Part shown: positions 1 to 9,851 of the stretch, one piece after another
How the letters are laid out: the number at the start of each line of letters is the position of its first letter
How positions within the stretch are numbered: position 1 is the first letter of the stretch
Source: an uncultured Pseudomonadales bacterium
GTDB lineage: Bacteria; Pseudomonadota; Gammaproteobacteria; Pseudomonadales; Pseudohongiellaceae
Direction: 5' to 3'
Assembly: GCA_943842505.1 (NCBI GenBank)
Contig: CALTDI010000015.1
Coordinates: 1 to 64,000 of the forward strand
Length of the DNA stretch: 64,000 nt
Made by a program: the position numbers and the translations under genes
Notes under the pieces: generated by a model
What the model was told of the DNA's origin: nothing
What the model saw: the letters and a program-made list of their open reading frames with translations, nothing else
Databases searched by the model: none

Positions 1-288
1 GACCGCGGCTTCCTCTTGCGGACTAAGCAGGGGATTGGCAGGAACAAAGGCTATCTGCAATACGGGGGGCAGCGCCTCTTTAACAACATCAACCTCGCCT
101 GCCACAAGAAAGAAGAGCGTCGCCGCCAGAGCGAAATGGAACGACGCAGAAATCGCGAAACTGAGCTGTAGACTTCCAGAGCTGCTAACTTTTTGCGATG
201 GCCGAACGAGGAGAGCCTTATCATTGCTAATAGCATTGAGGTCAGCCCGGGAAAGCTTGCCCAAGGCTATATCATCGGCAAAGTTCAT
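1..288 (-). CDS. N-terminal part of a TonB-like single-pass protein (runs off window)
   Basis: An open frame of 96 codons starts at the ATG at 288 and runs off the left edge of the window without a stop. An in-frame TAG sits directly before this ATG, so the start is well bounded. The translation has about 40 polar residues, one hydrophobic segment at about residues 41-64, then a proline-containing stretch (PPVLQIAFVPANP near 74-86). A cytoplasmic head, one membrane anchor and a Pro-rich periplasmic linker is the plan of TonB-family energy transducers, but only the N-terminus is visible. Any single-pass periplasmic protein would fit, so the TonB assignment is inference. Confidence 0.5.
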   Translation of the reverse strand, partial: MNFADDIALGKLSRADLNAISNDKALLVRPSQKVSSSGSLQLSFAISASFHFALAATLFFLVAGEVDVVKEALPPVLQIAFVPANPLLSPQEEAAV

Positions 289-411
289 CTACTCGCTCTT
301 ATTCAATCTACGCCTGCAAACCAAGCTATCTGGCGCACCTAGTAAGTAGGGCACCTGACAATCTAGACAAGAGCCCGTATCTAAAGTTCCTCGAAAAGCC
401 ACTAACCGGCC

Positions 412-912
412 CTAGGAAAAGTTGAAACCAGGCGCCGCCCTCTCCTTCTCCAGCCCCAATAGAAATTGCTTGGTCTCAATGCCGCCGCCGAATCCTGTTA
501 GCTTGCCCGAACTGCCGATTACTCGATGACAGGGAATAATTACCGGAATCGGGTTCACTCCATTTGCAGCTCCCACCGCCCTCGACGCCTTTGGCTTGCC
601 AATATGAGCCGCTAGCTGACCGTAACTCCAGGTTTCACCGTAAGGAATCTCTCTCAACGCCCGCCAGACCGATTCCTGAAAGGAGGTGCCACTAGGCTGA
701 AGCGGCAGATCAAACTGCACAAGTTCTCCAGCAAAATAGCTATCCAGCTGCCGACAGGCTTCTTTGAATGGGTTGGCATCGAGCGTCCAATCGATATCAT
801 GGCGGCGCTGCATTTTTCCACTTGGAAAACCCAATAGGGAAAGCAGCTCGCCATCGCCCGCCAATAGCAGCTCGCCAATCGGGGTGTTGTGATAGTGGTA
901 GTATGTGGCCAT
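412..912 (-). CDS. ogt: Methylated-DNA-protein cysteine methyltransferase
   Basis: This 166-residue protein should move methyl groups from O6-methylguanine or O4-methylthymine in DNA onto its own cysteine, a one-shot repair reaction in the cytoplasm. The active-site motif IPCHRVIG is present with the nucleophile at Cys128, preceded by the DNA-binding helix region (YGQLAAHIGKPKASRAVG, about 97-114) and followed by the GFGGG loop. Length is normal for Ogt. It lies 46 bp downstream of the Ada-AlkA fusion gene on the same strand, so the two alkylation-repair genes are probably cotranscribed. Nothing appears missing. Confidence 0.95.
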   Translation of the reverse strand: MATYYHYHNTPIGELLLAGDGELLSLLGFPSGKMQRRHDIDWTLDANPFKEACRQLDSYFAGELVQFDLPLQPSGTSFQESVWRALREIPYGETWSYGQLAAHIGKPKASRAVGAANGVNPIPVIIPCHRVIGSSGKLTGFGGGIETKQFLLGLEKERAAPGFNFS

Positions 913-958
913 GTTAATTACCTTCTGATTACAAGCTAGGGTGAATTTTCACCAGGTA

Positions 959-2440
959 TTATTTAGTTTTGCGCATAGTTTGTTGATAGTGCTTCCACAA
1001 AAGAATCACAGCATAGGCGCGCCAGGGCCGCCATACCTCAGCCCTGCCTAACAAAGCCTTTGGCGAGAGTGTTTCTTGATTGCTGGTAGCGGCGCGGCGC
1101 AGAATGAGGTCTGAATACGGGAAGGCATCCGGGTCACTCAATACACGCAATGCTATGTAGTGCGCCGTCCAATCACCTATTCCTTTTATTTCACAGACCC
1201 GCGATACGAATTCTTCTGTTTCCTCCGCGCCAGTAAAATCGATCTCCTTGCTTCCAATCATTACCGCTACGGCTTTGATTGCCGCTATTCGCTGCCCCAC
1301 GATACCCAGACCGTCCAGGTCTGCCTCGCCAAGCGTCTTAGCCGAAGGAAAAATGCGGTTTAAATGCGCAGACGAACAGCTATAGCTCTCGCCATGCCTC
1401 TCGGCCACCCTGCCCGCCAGAGTCGTCGCAGCCTTCACGGTTACCTGCTGCCCCAAAATCGCTCTTACCGTTACTTCCAGACCATCCCAGCAACCGGTAA
1501 CTCGCGTGCCCGGGTTTTTTGCGATGATTTTTTTCAACAAGGGATCCCTGCTTAGAAAACGCTCTATCTCTTCGCTATCCGCCTTCAAATCAAACAGCAG
1601 GCGAACCTTTTCAACAATGTGATAGAGATGGCGCGTATCAGGAAAATTTATATGCAGAATCGCCGCGTGCTCCTTCTCCGAGAACACGACGCAGATATCG
1701 CCCACGCTTTCGCCTATGGCTATTGTTCGAGAGTAGGCATTGCCCTGCAAATCGATATATTCCACCCCGGGAATCTTGCGGTAGTCCAGATACGCCAGCA
1801 TCGATCGCCAGTCCAGGGGCGGTCGATAGGATAGCCGAACTTGAATACCCTCGCCGTGTAACTGCTTCGAACCCCGCCTGCCCTTGCGCAATTGCTTCGG
1901 CGTTCTTGCATAGGTTGACTGAAATACCGCGTTGAAGCGACGCAGGCTGCCAAATCCGGCGGCGAAGCAGACCTGGGCCAGAGGCAAGTTCGTTTCATCG
2001 AGAAGCTTTTTCGCAAAGTGCAGCCTCTGCGTCTGCGCAACGGCGACGGGAGAGGCTCCAACATGCTGCTGAAACAGTCTGCTCAGCTGCCGGGAACCTA
2101 TGGATAACTGCCCTGCCAAGGCCTCTACCGTGCTGCCGTCCAGATTACCCCGCGCAATCAGATGCAGGGCCTTTGACACCTTGTAGGGAGCGCCTATCCA
2201 CGCCGGCGTGCCTGGCGAAGACTCCGGGCGACAGCGCAGGCAAGGCCGAAAGCCGGCCTCGGCGGCACCTGCGGCGCTGCGATACAGCTGCACATTCTCT
2301 CTCTTGGGAATTCGCACCGGACACACAGGGCGACAATAGATGCCTGTAGTCAGCACAGCCACGAAGAAACGCCCATCGAAGCGAGGATCCCGGCTCTGGC
2401 GCGCATTTTCATATTCATCATTATCAGGCAGGGCTGTCAT
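959..2440 (-). CDS. alkA: Ada-type regulator fused to DNA-3-methyladenine glycosylase II
   Basis: A three-domain protein of 493 residues from the ATG at 2440; a longer frame opens at 2515. Residues about 15-80 form the Ada N-terminal zinc domain with four cysteines (YCRPVC and PCLRC, C36/C40/C67/C70). In Ada the first of these accepts methyl groups from phosphotriesters. Next comes an AraC-type helix-turn-helix (about 90-185), then an AlkA-type helix-hairpin-helix glycosylase (GIGDWTAHYIALRVL, then FPYSDLILRR with the likely catalytic Asp). It should sense methylation damage, activate transcription and excise alkylated bases. Fusion of sensor and glycosylase is known in other bacteria. The start at 2440 begins shortly before the conserved domain; the first 25 residues of the longer version look unlike a domain. 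Confidence 0.9.
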   Translation of the reverse strand: MTALPDNDEYENARQSRDPRFDGRFFVAVLTTGIYCRPVCPVRIPKRENVQLYRSAAGAAEAGFRPCLRCRPESSPGTPAWIGAPYKVSKALHLIARGNLDGSTVEALAGQLSIGSRQLSRLFQQHVGASPVAVAQTQRLHFAKKLLDETNLPLAQVCFAAGFGSLRRFNAVFQSTYARTPKQLRKGRRGSKQLHGEGIQVRLSYRPPLDWRSMLAYLDYRKIPGVEYIDLQGNAYSRTIAIGESVGDICVVFSEKEHAAILHINFPDTRHLYHIVEKVRLLFDLKADSEEIERFLSRDPLLKKIIAKNPGTRVTGCWDGLEVTVRAILGQQVTVKAATTLAGRVAERHGESYSCSSAHLNRIFPSAKTLGEADLDGLGIVGQRIAAIKAVAVMIGSKEIDFTGAEETEEFVSRVCEIKGIGDWTAHYIALRVLSDPDAFPYSDLILRRAATSNQETLSPKALLGRAEVWRPWRAYAVILLWKHYQQTMRKTK

Positions 2441-3045
2441 TCCGATTCCAACTGGAGCTCCACTGAGAACTCGTGGCCTGCCGATGCAGAACCGCTTAGC
2501 AATAACCGCTAGCATACTCTATCTCGCAACAATTACTGGCCGTTTTCGGACGCAACCATCGACAAATAGAAGGCCGTAAAAATCTGAAGTAGATAGTTAT
2601 ATAAACTACATAAACTAATTGTTATATATCACTTATATAATCATATATTTCAAAAACACAGTGACAGTGAAGCTGGCGAACGCCGCACACCCAGAATTGA
2701 TGACGATACGACCTATGGACAGCCGGTGCCTGGCACGACTATCGCCTGTCCAAGCCCCAGCAGACAAAAGACCAGCGTCCTCGCGCTTCGGCTGTGCCGA
2801 AAAGTCATGCCCTGACCCCGCGTCGGTGGATGGAATTGCTGCCCAAGCCGATGTGATTGCTCTATTTCTGCGCAAGTCGCTATAGATTGAGGCCTGTGGG
2901 CGGCAAAGGGGAATGCGATGATCTCCCCGCTGGTGTATATTAGCCGCCTCTTGGGCCTTGCAGAGCATTAATTATGCTCTGCCATAGCGCTCACAACTGG
3001 CGCAGCAAGCCTAATAAATCAAAGATAAATGTAGTTGGTATATTG
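2441..3045. other. Intergenic region between alkA and ilvD, no convincing gene
   Basis: About 600 bases separate the divergent alkA and ilvD genes. The part at 2585-2650 is very AT-rich, with a perfect TATAAT at 2636-2641 but no matching -35 box at the right spacing. Short open frames exist on both strands between 2619 and 2968, but they overlap each other, lack ribosome sites and have unnatural composition. The region probably holds both promoters and perhaps a long ilvD leader. I see no leader-peptide attenuator with a run of branched-chain amino acid codons. Confidence 0.4.
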
Positions 3046-4725
3046 ATGAATAACAAAGACTTAAGGAAGTATTCTAAGCTTGTGGTTGACGGGGTTGAAC
3101 AAGCACCCAGCCGCTCCATGTTGCGCGCCGTTGGCTTCGAAGACGCCGACTTCAAGAAGCCTCAGATCGGTATCGCCTCAACCTGGAGCATGGTCACGCC
3201 GTGCAATATGCATATCAACAAACTCGCGGAAGATGTCAACGAAGCAGCCGACGCCGCCGGCGGCAAGGGCATCATCTACAACTGCATAACCATCTCAGAT
3301 GGCATATCCATGGGCACAGAGGGTATGAAGTACTCCCTGGTATCCCGCGAAGTCATCGCAGACTCTGTTGAAACCGTGTCCGGATGCATGGGGCATGACG
3401 GCATCATCACCATAGGGGGCTGCGACAAGAACATGCCCGGACTGTTAATGGGCATGTCCAGGCTAAATCGTCCCTCGATATTCATCTATGGGGGCACCAT
3501 ACAACCGGGCCCCAATCACACCAACATCGTGTCTGTGTTCGAGGCCGTGGGCGAGCATGCCGCTGGCAAAGTGTCGGATATTGAACTGAAGAACATTGAG
3601 GAAACGGCTATCCCAGGCCCTGGTTCCTGCGGCGGCATGTATACGGCGAACACCATGGCCTCGGCTATAGAAGCCCTGGGCATGAGCCTACCCAATAGCT
3701 CAGCGCAGGATGCAATCTCCCAGGAAAAGGTCAATGACTGCAAGAACGCGGGCGAAGCGATCATGCACCTTATCGAACACGACATAAAACCCTCGGATAT
3801 TATGACCCGATCAGCCTTTGAGAACGCCATTAAGGTCGTTATCGCCCTGGGCGGATCCACCAATGCCGTACTCCACCTGCTCGCAATGGCCTATACCATG
3901 GGAGTTGAGCTAGAACTGGATGATTTCACTACAATTGGCAAGAAGACCCCGATGCTCGCGGATCTCAAACCGAGCGGCAAATACCTGATGTCGGAACTCA
4001 TCAAGATTGGCGGTATTCAGCCCCTAATGAAGCGCATGCTCGAAGCCGGCATGCTCGATGGCAGCTGCATGACTGTGACAGGCAAGACCATGGCGGAAAA
4101 CCTCGCCTCCGTTGCGCCCTATCCTGAAGGCCAGGACATCATTCGGCCCTTCGACAACCCTATTAAGAAAGACAGCCATCTTGTTATATTAAAAGGAAAT
4201 TTAGCTCCTACTGGCGCAGTGGCAAAGATCACTGGGAAAGAAGGCCTGAGCTTTACAGGAAGCGCTAGAGTCTATGAGTCCGAAGAAGATTGCCTGGCGG
4301 GCGTGCTGGATGGCACCGTGGTCAAAGGTGATGTTCTGGTCATTCGCTACGAGGGACCAAAGGGCGCTCCCGGTATGCGCGAGATGCTGAGCCCGACTTC
4401 TGCCATCATGGGCAAAGGCCTGGGCGAGGACATCGCCCTGATCACCGACGGCCGGTTCTCTGGCGGCAGTCACGGCTTCGTAGTGGGCCATGTGACACCG
4501 GAGGCTATAGAAGGCGGGCCGATTGCGATCGTAGAGACTGGCGACAGGATATCAATCGACGCAGAAACCAACGAGGTCAAGCTAGACCTTAGCGACGAGG
4601 AAATCGCGGCAAGACTGGCGAAGTGGAAAAAGCCTGCAGCCCGCTATACGCGCGGCGTGCTGGCGAAGTTCGCAGCGTCAGTAGCCTCAGCCTCAGAAGG
4701 CGCGGTAACGGATAAGTACCTTTAG
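3046..4725 (+). CDS. ilvD: Dihydroxy-acid dehydratase
   Basis: This Fe-S enzyme dehydrates 2,3-dihydroxy-isovalerate and its methylvalerate homologue to 2-oxo acids, the third common step of valine and isoleucine synthesis. The IlvD/Edd signature cysteines are visible in [16 protein letters not shown] and [15 protein letters not shown], as is the C-terminal [11 protein letters not shown] motif. From the ATG at 3046 the protein is 559 residues, normal for the shorter [2Fe-2S] type. The frame is open back to an ATG at 2974, but those 24 residues are not part of the family. No other ilv genes are nearby; a small membrane protein gene follows after 44 bp. Confidence 0.96.
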   Translation: MNNKDLRKYSKLVVDGVEQAPSRSMLRAVGFEDADFKKPQIGIASTWSMVTPCNMHINKLAEDVNEAADAAGGKGIIYNCITISDGISMGTEGMKYSLVSREVIADSVETVSGCMGHDGIITIGGCDKNMPGLLMGMSRLNRPSIFIYGGTIQPGPNHTNIVSVFEAVGEHAAGKVSDIELKNIEETAIPGPGSCGGMYTANTMASAIEALGMSLPNSSAQDAISQEKVNDCKNAGEAIMHLIEHDIKPSDIMTRSAFENAIKVVIALGGSTNAVLHLLAMAYTMGVELELDDFTTIGKKTPMLADLKPSGKYLMSELIKIGGIQPLMKRMLEAGMLDGSCMTVTGKTMAENLASVAPYPEGQDIIRPFDNPIKKDSHLVILKGNLAPTGAVAKITGKEGLSFTGSARVYESEEDCLAGVLDGTVVKGDVLVIRYEGPKGAPGMREMLSPTSAIMGKGLGEDIALITDGRFSGGSHGFVVGHVTPEAIEGGPIAIVETGDRISIDAETNEVKLDLSDEEIAARLAKWKKPAARYTRGVLAKFAASVASASEGAVTDKYL

Positions 4726-4769
4726 CCGATAACCCATCTGACCAAAATAAGAACAATAAAGGCCCTAAA

Positions 4770-5297
4770 TTGCCCGATTATTTCACCAGCATTGGCACCC
4801 TGCTAGACGGTAGTTTCCTACAGTCGGGTGCGCTGTGGGCCCTGAGCACGATTCCCGGGTTCCCTCCCATAATTCAGACCGTGCATATCCTCGGAATCGC
4901 CGTGGTGATGGGTAGCGTGGTCATACTCAACCTGCGTATCCTGGGCCTGGCCGTCCCCAGTCAGAATATTACCGAGATGACCCGCAGATTAATGCCCTGG
5001 CTGTGGTGGGCCCTGGCATCGAATCTCGTTTCTGGCGCCTTCTTCTTATTTGGCCGCCCCCTCAGGTATTTCAACAACCCGATATTCGGCTGGAAGGTGA
5101 GCTTTCTTATCTGTGCGGTGCTGCTGACTCTATTCTTTCACCTGATGAGCCGGCGAGAGGAAGCCTATTGGGAATTGAGCTCGAAACGCCTGTGGAGCGC
5201 GAGGGCCGTCGCACTCTTGTCTCTTATGTCTTGGCTTATGGTGGCCATGGCTGGGCGCTGGATCGCTTACGTAGAATACATCTACTACCCTGCTTAG
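4770..5297 (+). CDS. Four-helix membrane protein, DUF6644-like, copy 1
   Basis: A 175-residue integral membrane protein with four predicted helices (about 33-60, 72-95, 108-127, 145-163). It is one of four related proteins in this window (the others start at 5848, 37177 and 37702). All share a His in helix 1 (H39), an LRxxG motif just after it, an NPxFxxK-type motif (N103-K109) before helix 3 and an AGRW-type end of helix 4 (R163). A second His in helix 3 (H124) occurs in three of the four. I recall this as DUF6644, function unknown. Translation starts at a TTG with AAGG about 7 bases upstream. The paired membrane histidines could hold heme or a metal, which is inference. Confidence 0.8.
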   Translation: MPDYFTSIGTLLDGSFLQSGALWALSTIPGFPPIIQTVHILGIAVVMGSVVILNLRILGLAVPSQNITEMTRRLMPWLWWALASNLVSGAFFLFGRPLRYFNNPIFGWKVSFLICAVLLTLFFHLMSRREEAYWELSSKRLWSARAVALLSLMSWLMVAMAGRWIAYVEYIYYPA

Positions 5298-5309
5298 GAA
5301 GCCGCCGAA

Positions 5310-5792
5310 ATGCCCAACCCTAAAAAACCTACTCATCGAAGACAGCGAAAACTGCAGATACTTCTTATACTGGGACTCTTGACGCTCTCCCCGGCTACTT
5401 TTGCGGCCGAGTACAGTGATGCGCTTTCTGGTTGTTTGCTAAGCTCCACCACGGAAGAGGACAAACTTAGCTTGGTCAAATGGATGTTTACAGCGATGGC
5501 GTTACACCCTGCTGTCGCAGAAATAGCCAATGTTTCACTATCTGCCCGTGAGCGGGCGAATCGGGAAATGGCAGAATTGCTTATTGACCTGCTTGGCACT
5601 CGTTGTTTTAACGAAACACGACTTGCTCTAAGCAATGAAGGGGCTGTCGCCTTACAAACCAGTTTTACCGTGCTCGGGCAGGTGGCAGCAACGAATCTAT
5701 TCTCTGAACCCAATGTAGCTGCCGGGCTCGCTAGCCTTGAAACTTATATTAACCCTGAAGATCTAGAGCGAAGCCTAGAAATTGGGCAATAA
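5310..5792 (+). CDS. Small exported protein of unknown function
   Basis: A 160-residue protein with a basic N-terminus (KPTHRRQRK) and a hydrophobic segment at about 15-32 ending ATFAA, a typical signal peptide, so it is probably periplasmic. The mature part is mostly helical, with two cysteines (about C42 and C98) that could form a disulfide. I do not recognise the family. It sits between two genes of the DUF6644-like membrane family, 12 bp after the first and 55 bp before the second, and may work with them. Confidence 0.7.
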   Translation: MPNPKKPTHRRQRKLQILLILGLLTLSPATFAAEYSDALSGCLLSSTTEEDKLSLVKWMFTAMALHPAVAEIANVSLSARERANREMAELLIDLLGTRCFNETRLALSNEGAVALQTSFTVLGQVAATNLFSEPNVAAGLASLETYINPEDLERSLEIGQ

Positions 5793-5847
5793 AATTACAC
5801 TTAATTAAAACCGTGATAACCCGAATGATAAGAAGCTGGTAACAGGA

Positions 5848-6342
5848 ATGGGATTTCTAAACTCACCTAAGTGGATCGACGTAGAGAACTGGTCACTATC
5901 CTGGACGATAGGAGGAACCTGGTGGTTCCCATTTCTAGAGTCTATTCACGTGATTGCAGCAGCCTTTGTAGTCGGATCTATACTGATGGTGGATCTGAGA
6001 CTGCTTGGATTCGCGGCAGTTAAATACCCTATAAGCACTCTCTCGAAAGAACTCGTTCCTTGGACCTGGGGAGCTTTTGTGATAGCCACCGTAACGGGCC
6101 TTGGCATGTTCATTACGCGCGCGGCTTCCCACGTGGTAAATCCGGCATTTCAATGGAAGATTGTTCTGCTCGCTCTTGCCGGTCTTAACATGGCATATTT
6201 CCATTTCCGCATTTACAAGAATATTGCTCGATGGGATGACGCCGCTTCAACACCCATGCAACTTAAAGTCATCGGAAGCCTATCACTTCTCCTTTGGTCA
6301 GGGGTAATGCTGGCAGGACGATGGGTTGGTCATATTATTTAA
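5848..6342 (+). CDS. Four-helix membrane protein, DUF6644-like, copy 2
   Basis: A 164-residue membrane protein of the same family as the product starting at 4770. The shared positions are present: H34 in helix 1 (ESIHVIAAAFVVGS), R51 in DLRLLGF, N98-P99 with K104, a second histidine at H119 in helix 3, and AGRW with R158 in helix 4. The N-terminus (LNSPKWIDVENWSLS) has the short amphipathic character seen in the other copies. It lies in a same-strand run with copy 1 and the exported protein. Function is unknown. Confidence 0.8.
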   Translation: MGFLNSPKWIDVENWSLSWTIGGTWWFPFLESIHVIAAAFVVGSILMVDLRLLGFAAVKYPISTLSKELVPWTWGAFVIATVTGLGMFITRAASHVVNPAFQWKIVLLALAGLNMAYFHFRIYKNIARWDDAASTPMQLKVIGSLSLLLWSGVMLAGRWVGHII

Positions 6343-6383
6343 TACGATAACTAAGCGGTCTTAGAAAAAACCAGAGCAGTACA

Positions 6384-7461
6384 GTGAAGAATACATACAA
6401 CCACCCAGAGCTAGATTTCACTAGAATAAGCGCCTTGTATGCTAATACCTACATTAACTATGTTGGTATTGCCACGAGCGTGTTTGTCTTCGCCTTCATC
6501 ATTAGCCAGTTCTCAACAGTGGGCGCCGCCTATCTCTAGGCTATTGCGGTTGGTATCGGCTATATCCCCAGATTAATTCTCTCGCTGCAGTTTTCAAAGA
6601 AACTGAAGAAAAGAGAGATCACCGCAAGTAATATTAAGCCCTGGGAAAATTACTTCATCTATTGCAGCATCGTCCCGTTTTTTTTGCTTCTCCAGCGCCG
6701 TCTTCATCCCCTATGGCGAGTTTGAATTCACCGCACTTCTGTTCTATGCCGTAATCGTAATGACGCTCATATCGGGAAGCATTCTTTCCTATAGTACTTC
6801 ACTGCCCATTATCTTCCTCTTTTTAAGCGCGACCATGCTTCCATTGATTGCCAAGGCATTCTGGATACAAGAACCTGAACTCAACGCTCTAGGCTTGATG
6901 CTGGTCATAGTCTTTCTGCTCCTGTCTGGCTTGATACCAAGGCAAAATCGATTACTAATCGAGAACATCGTCCTCCGACTCGAGAATGAACATCAATCTC
7001 TGACAGACCCATTAACCGAGCTAGGAAACCGTCGCCGTCTCTCTGTGCTGCTAGAAACACTCCTCCCCTCTTCTTTACGCAACCAGGATCCTTTCAGTGT
7101 CATACTACTGGATATTGATAATTTCAAGCTGTACAACGATGAGTTCGGTCACAGCGCTGGCGATGATTTACTCATAACGATATCCGAGATCTTGAAGGAC
7201 TGCTCCAGAGATCAGGATTTGGTCGTGCGCTATGGTGGCGAAGAGTTTCTTCTGGTGCTGCCCTCTACGGGTCTGGATGCCGCCGTAATTCTCTTCGAGC
7301 GTATCCGCAGCGCAGTAAAGCTGAAAACTCCCGTTACTTTTAGCGCGGGTATCGCCACGCATACGGAGGACCTCACTTTCGATCAGCTCGTGGAGAAGGC
7401 CGACCAATGCCTCTATCTGGCAAAGGCCGAGGGACGAGACCGTTACGTTCTTGCCGATTAA
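6384..7461 (+). pseudogene. Membrane GGDEF diguanylate cyclase, broken by a stop and a frameshift
   Basis: Reading from the GTG at 6384 gives a hydrophobic N-terminal sensor, interrupted by an in-frame TAG at 6537-6539 and then by a shift of frame at the T8 run 6678-6685. Removing one T joins smoothly to the downstream frame, which runs to 7461; the whole would be about 358 residues. The downstream part (usable ATG at 6760) keeps two or three membrane helices and a complete GGDEF domain: DPLTELGNRR, LLDIDNFK, RYGGEEF and an inhibitory RxxD motif (RDQD) just before it. A shortened c-di-GMP synthase could therefore still be made from an internal start. Two lesions in one gene argue for decay rather than a single read error. 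Confidence 0.8.
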
Positions 7462-7689
7462 GGCCCATTAGATAGCTGCAACGCCCCCACTAGACGACGA
7501 TTCGCACTCTCTCCTCAGCGAAACCCCACACCCGCTCCTGTACTCCTTCAAGCCTAATTCTCAGGATTGGGTGCACCGCCGCGCTTTCCGATATAGAATT
7601 CCCGATATAGAGCCCCAACTGCAGCGCGGCGGATACGCGCTGAATCAAACTCATAATTTAGAAACATCCATGCCCCTAAGGATTGCGAA

Positions 7690-9834
7690 ATGACTCCTTC
7701 TTTCACAGCAGATACACGCATTATTTCTCGCAGATTGATCTTGCTTGCCTCTCTAACTCTGTTGAGCGCCTGCGGCGAAGTCAGCGAACCGGCGACGACC
7801 ACTACGCAGCCCATCGCCATGGAAGTCGCAGCCAGTGCCGAGGCGGAGCAGACGAATCCAGTCACTAGCGATACAGAGTTTGAATATGAAGCCGACCGCT
7901 TCGCCGACATCCGCATGCTACGCTATCAGGTTCCTGGCTTTGCGGACCTAAGTAATCAACAGAAGGAATTACTCTACTACTTGTCGCAGGCAGCCCTGTC
8001 TGGAAGAGACATCATGTACGACCAGAATTACAAACACAATCTTCGGATTCGCCGCACGATCGAGGAAGTTCTGAAGAATTACAGCGGCGATAGACAGTCC
8101 CAGAGTTTTGCGAATTTCCTAAGCTACGCAAAGCAAATTTGGTTTGCCAACGGCATTCACCACCACTACTCTGGCGCCAAATTCACCCCTCTGTTCGATC
8201 AGGAATACTTTAGCGAGATCATCATTGCTTCCGCAGAAGGATCTGCATTCCCAGTTCGTGAAGGCCAGAGCCTCGTGCAGTTGGTCGCAGAACTAACACC
8301 AATCATCTTCGACCCAACGATAGACCCGAAGAAAGTGAACACCGCCGATGGCGTAGACAAAATCGCAACCTCCGCCGTCAATTTCTACGAGGGCGTCACC
8401 GAGCAGGAAGTGATCGATTTCTATGCAGCCAGGTCGGCGAACGATGACGATACTCCGGTATCTCACGGGCTAAACTCAAAACTCACGAAAGTCGATGGCG
8501 AGATCGTCGAACAAGTATGGCGCGTTGGTGGCATGTACAACGATGCTCTTGAGCAAGTGGTCTACTGGCTGGAGCGAGCCATAGATGTTGCGGAAAATGA
8601 GAAGCAGAAGAAAACTTTTGAACTTCTAGTCAAATATTACCGCAGTGGAGATCTTGAAGACTTCGATGCTTACAACATAGCCTGGGTAGAAGATATTGAT
8701 TCTACGGTAGATGTCATCAATGGCTTCATCGAAGTCTATAACGATCCGCTAGGCTATCGAGGCTCATTCGAGTCGGTCGTTTCTTTTCGCGATGCCGAAG
8801 CTACACTGAGAATTTCCGCCATCGGCGAGCGAGCTCAATGGTTCGAAGATAACTCCCCCATTCTTAACGAACATAAGAAAGCAGATGTTACTGGCATCGA
8901 TGGCAAGGTCATCACCGTTGTCATGGAATCCGGCGACGCTTCCCCCGCCACTCCAATTGGTATCAACCTGCCGAATTCCAGCTGGATCCGAGCCCAGCAT
9001 GGATCGAAATCGGTAAGCCTGGGCAATATTGTAGGCGCATACAATTCTTCCCCTAGTAAAACCCTGGCAGAATTCGCCTACTCAGAGGAAGAGATTCTTC
9101 GTAGCCGAACCCACTCGGAGCAAGCCGGCGACTTGCACACAGATATGCACGAGGTCATCGGACACGCATCGGGCAAGATTAACCCTGGCGTTGGCACAAC
9201 AAGAGAAACATTGCGCCAGTATGCAAGCACGCTAGAAGAGGGTCGCGCCGACCTGGTAGCACTGTATTACATTATGGACCCGATGCTTATCGAAATAGGC
9301 GTTATGGATAGTCTGGATGTTGGTCGCTCTGAGTATGACGCCTACATACGAGGCGGCGCTATGCTACAGCTGTATCGCTTGCAACCCGGCGAACTGATCG
9401 AAGAAGCACATATGCGTAATCGCCAGCTGGTCGCCCTGTGGTCCTATGAGCAAGGACTGGCTGACAACGTTATCGAACGCGTGGTCCGAGACGGCAAAAC
9501 CTATTTCGTCGTGAATGACTACGAAAAACTGCGTGAAATCTTTGGCCGTCTGCTGCAGGAAATTCAGCGCATCAAGTCCGAAGGCGACTTCGAGACAGCG
9601 AGAGAGCTTGTGGAGAACTACGGCACTCAGGTAGATCAGGAACTGCATGCCGAGGTGCTTCAGCGCTATGCCGCTTTAGAGGTTTCCCCCTACTCCGGCT
9701 TTATTAACCCGCGCATAGTAGCCGACGACGAGAATGGAGTAGTCAGCAACGTTCGGGTTGAGTATCCGAACGATTTCATGGCACAGATGCTAGAGTATGC
9801 GGAAGATTATTCATTCCTGCCTACCGACAACTAG
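7690..9834 (+). CDS. Peptidase family M49 (dipeptidyl-peptidase III-like), lipoprotein
   Basis: A 714-residue zinc metallopeptidase. The M49 zinc site is clear: HEVIGH at 487-492 (two His ligands, catalytic Glu488), then EEGRADL at 516-522 supplying the third ligand. Family members remove dipeptides from the N-termini of oligopeptides. The first 28 residues form a lipoprotein signal (LTLLSAC, lipid on Cys28), so this copy is exported and membrane-anchored, while the eukaryotic enzyme is cytosolic. The gene starts 228 bp after the broken GGDEF gene; the next gene starts 17 bp downstream. Confidence 0.9.
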   Translation: MTPSFTADTRIISRRLILLASLTLLSACGEVSEPATTTTQPIAMEVAASAEAEQTNPVTSDTEFEYEADRFADIRMLRYQVPGFADLSNQQKELLYYLSQAALSGRDIMYDQNYKHNLRIRRTIEEVLKNYSGDRQSQSFANFLSYAKQIWFANGIHHHYSGAKFTPLFDQEYFSEIIIASAEGSAFPVREGQSLVQLVAELTPIIFDPTIDPKKVNTADGVDKIATSAVNFYEGVTEQEVIDFYAARSANDDDTPVSHGLNSKLTKVDGEIVEQVWRVGGMYNDALEQVVYWLERAIDVAENEKQKKTFELLVKYYRSGDLEDFDAYNIAWVEDIDSTVDVINGFIEVYNDPLGYRGSFESVVSFRDAEATLRISAIGERAQWFEDNSPILNEHKKADVTGIDGKVITVVMESGDASPATPIGINLPNSSWIRAQHGSKSVSLGNIVGAYNSSPSKTLAEFAYSEEEILRSRTHSEQAGDLHTDMHEVIGHASGKINPGVGTTRETLRQYASTLEEGRADLVALYYIMDPMLIEIGVMDSLDVGRSEYDAYIRGGAMLQLYRLQPGELIEEAHMRNRQLVALWSYEQGLADNVIERVVRDGKTYFVVNDYEKLREIFGRLLQEIQRIKSEGDFETARELVENYGTQVDQELHAEVLQRYAALEVSPYSGFINPRIVADDENGVVSNVRVEYPNDFMAQMLEYAEDYSFLPTDN

Positions 9835-9851
9835 AAGCCGCGGGCAATAGA

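Noticed and set aside
35..349. Plus-strand open frame of 104 codons
   Set aside because: Antisense to the TonB-like frame, with no ribosome site and unnatural composition.
2619..2968. Overlapping open frames on both strands in the alkA-ilvD gap
   Set aside because: They overlap each other, have no recognisable domain and lack ribosome sites; a promoter region explains the gap better.
4770..6342. DUF6644-like copies as cytochrome b561 proteins
   Set aside because: Only two membrane histidines per protein are conserved and no b561 motif is visible; heme binding stays a hypothesis.
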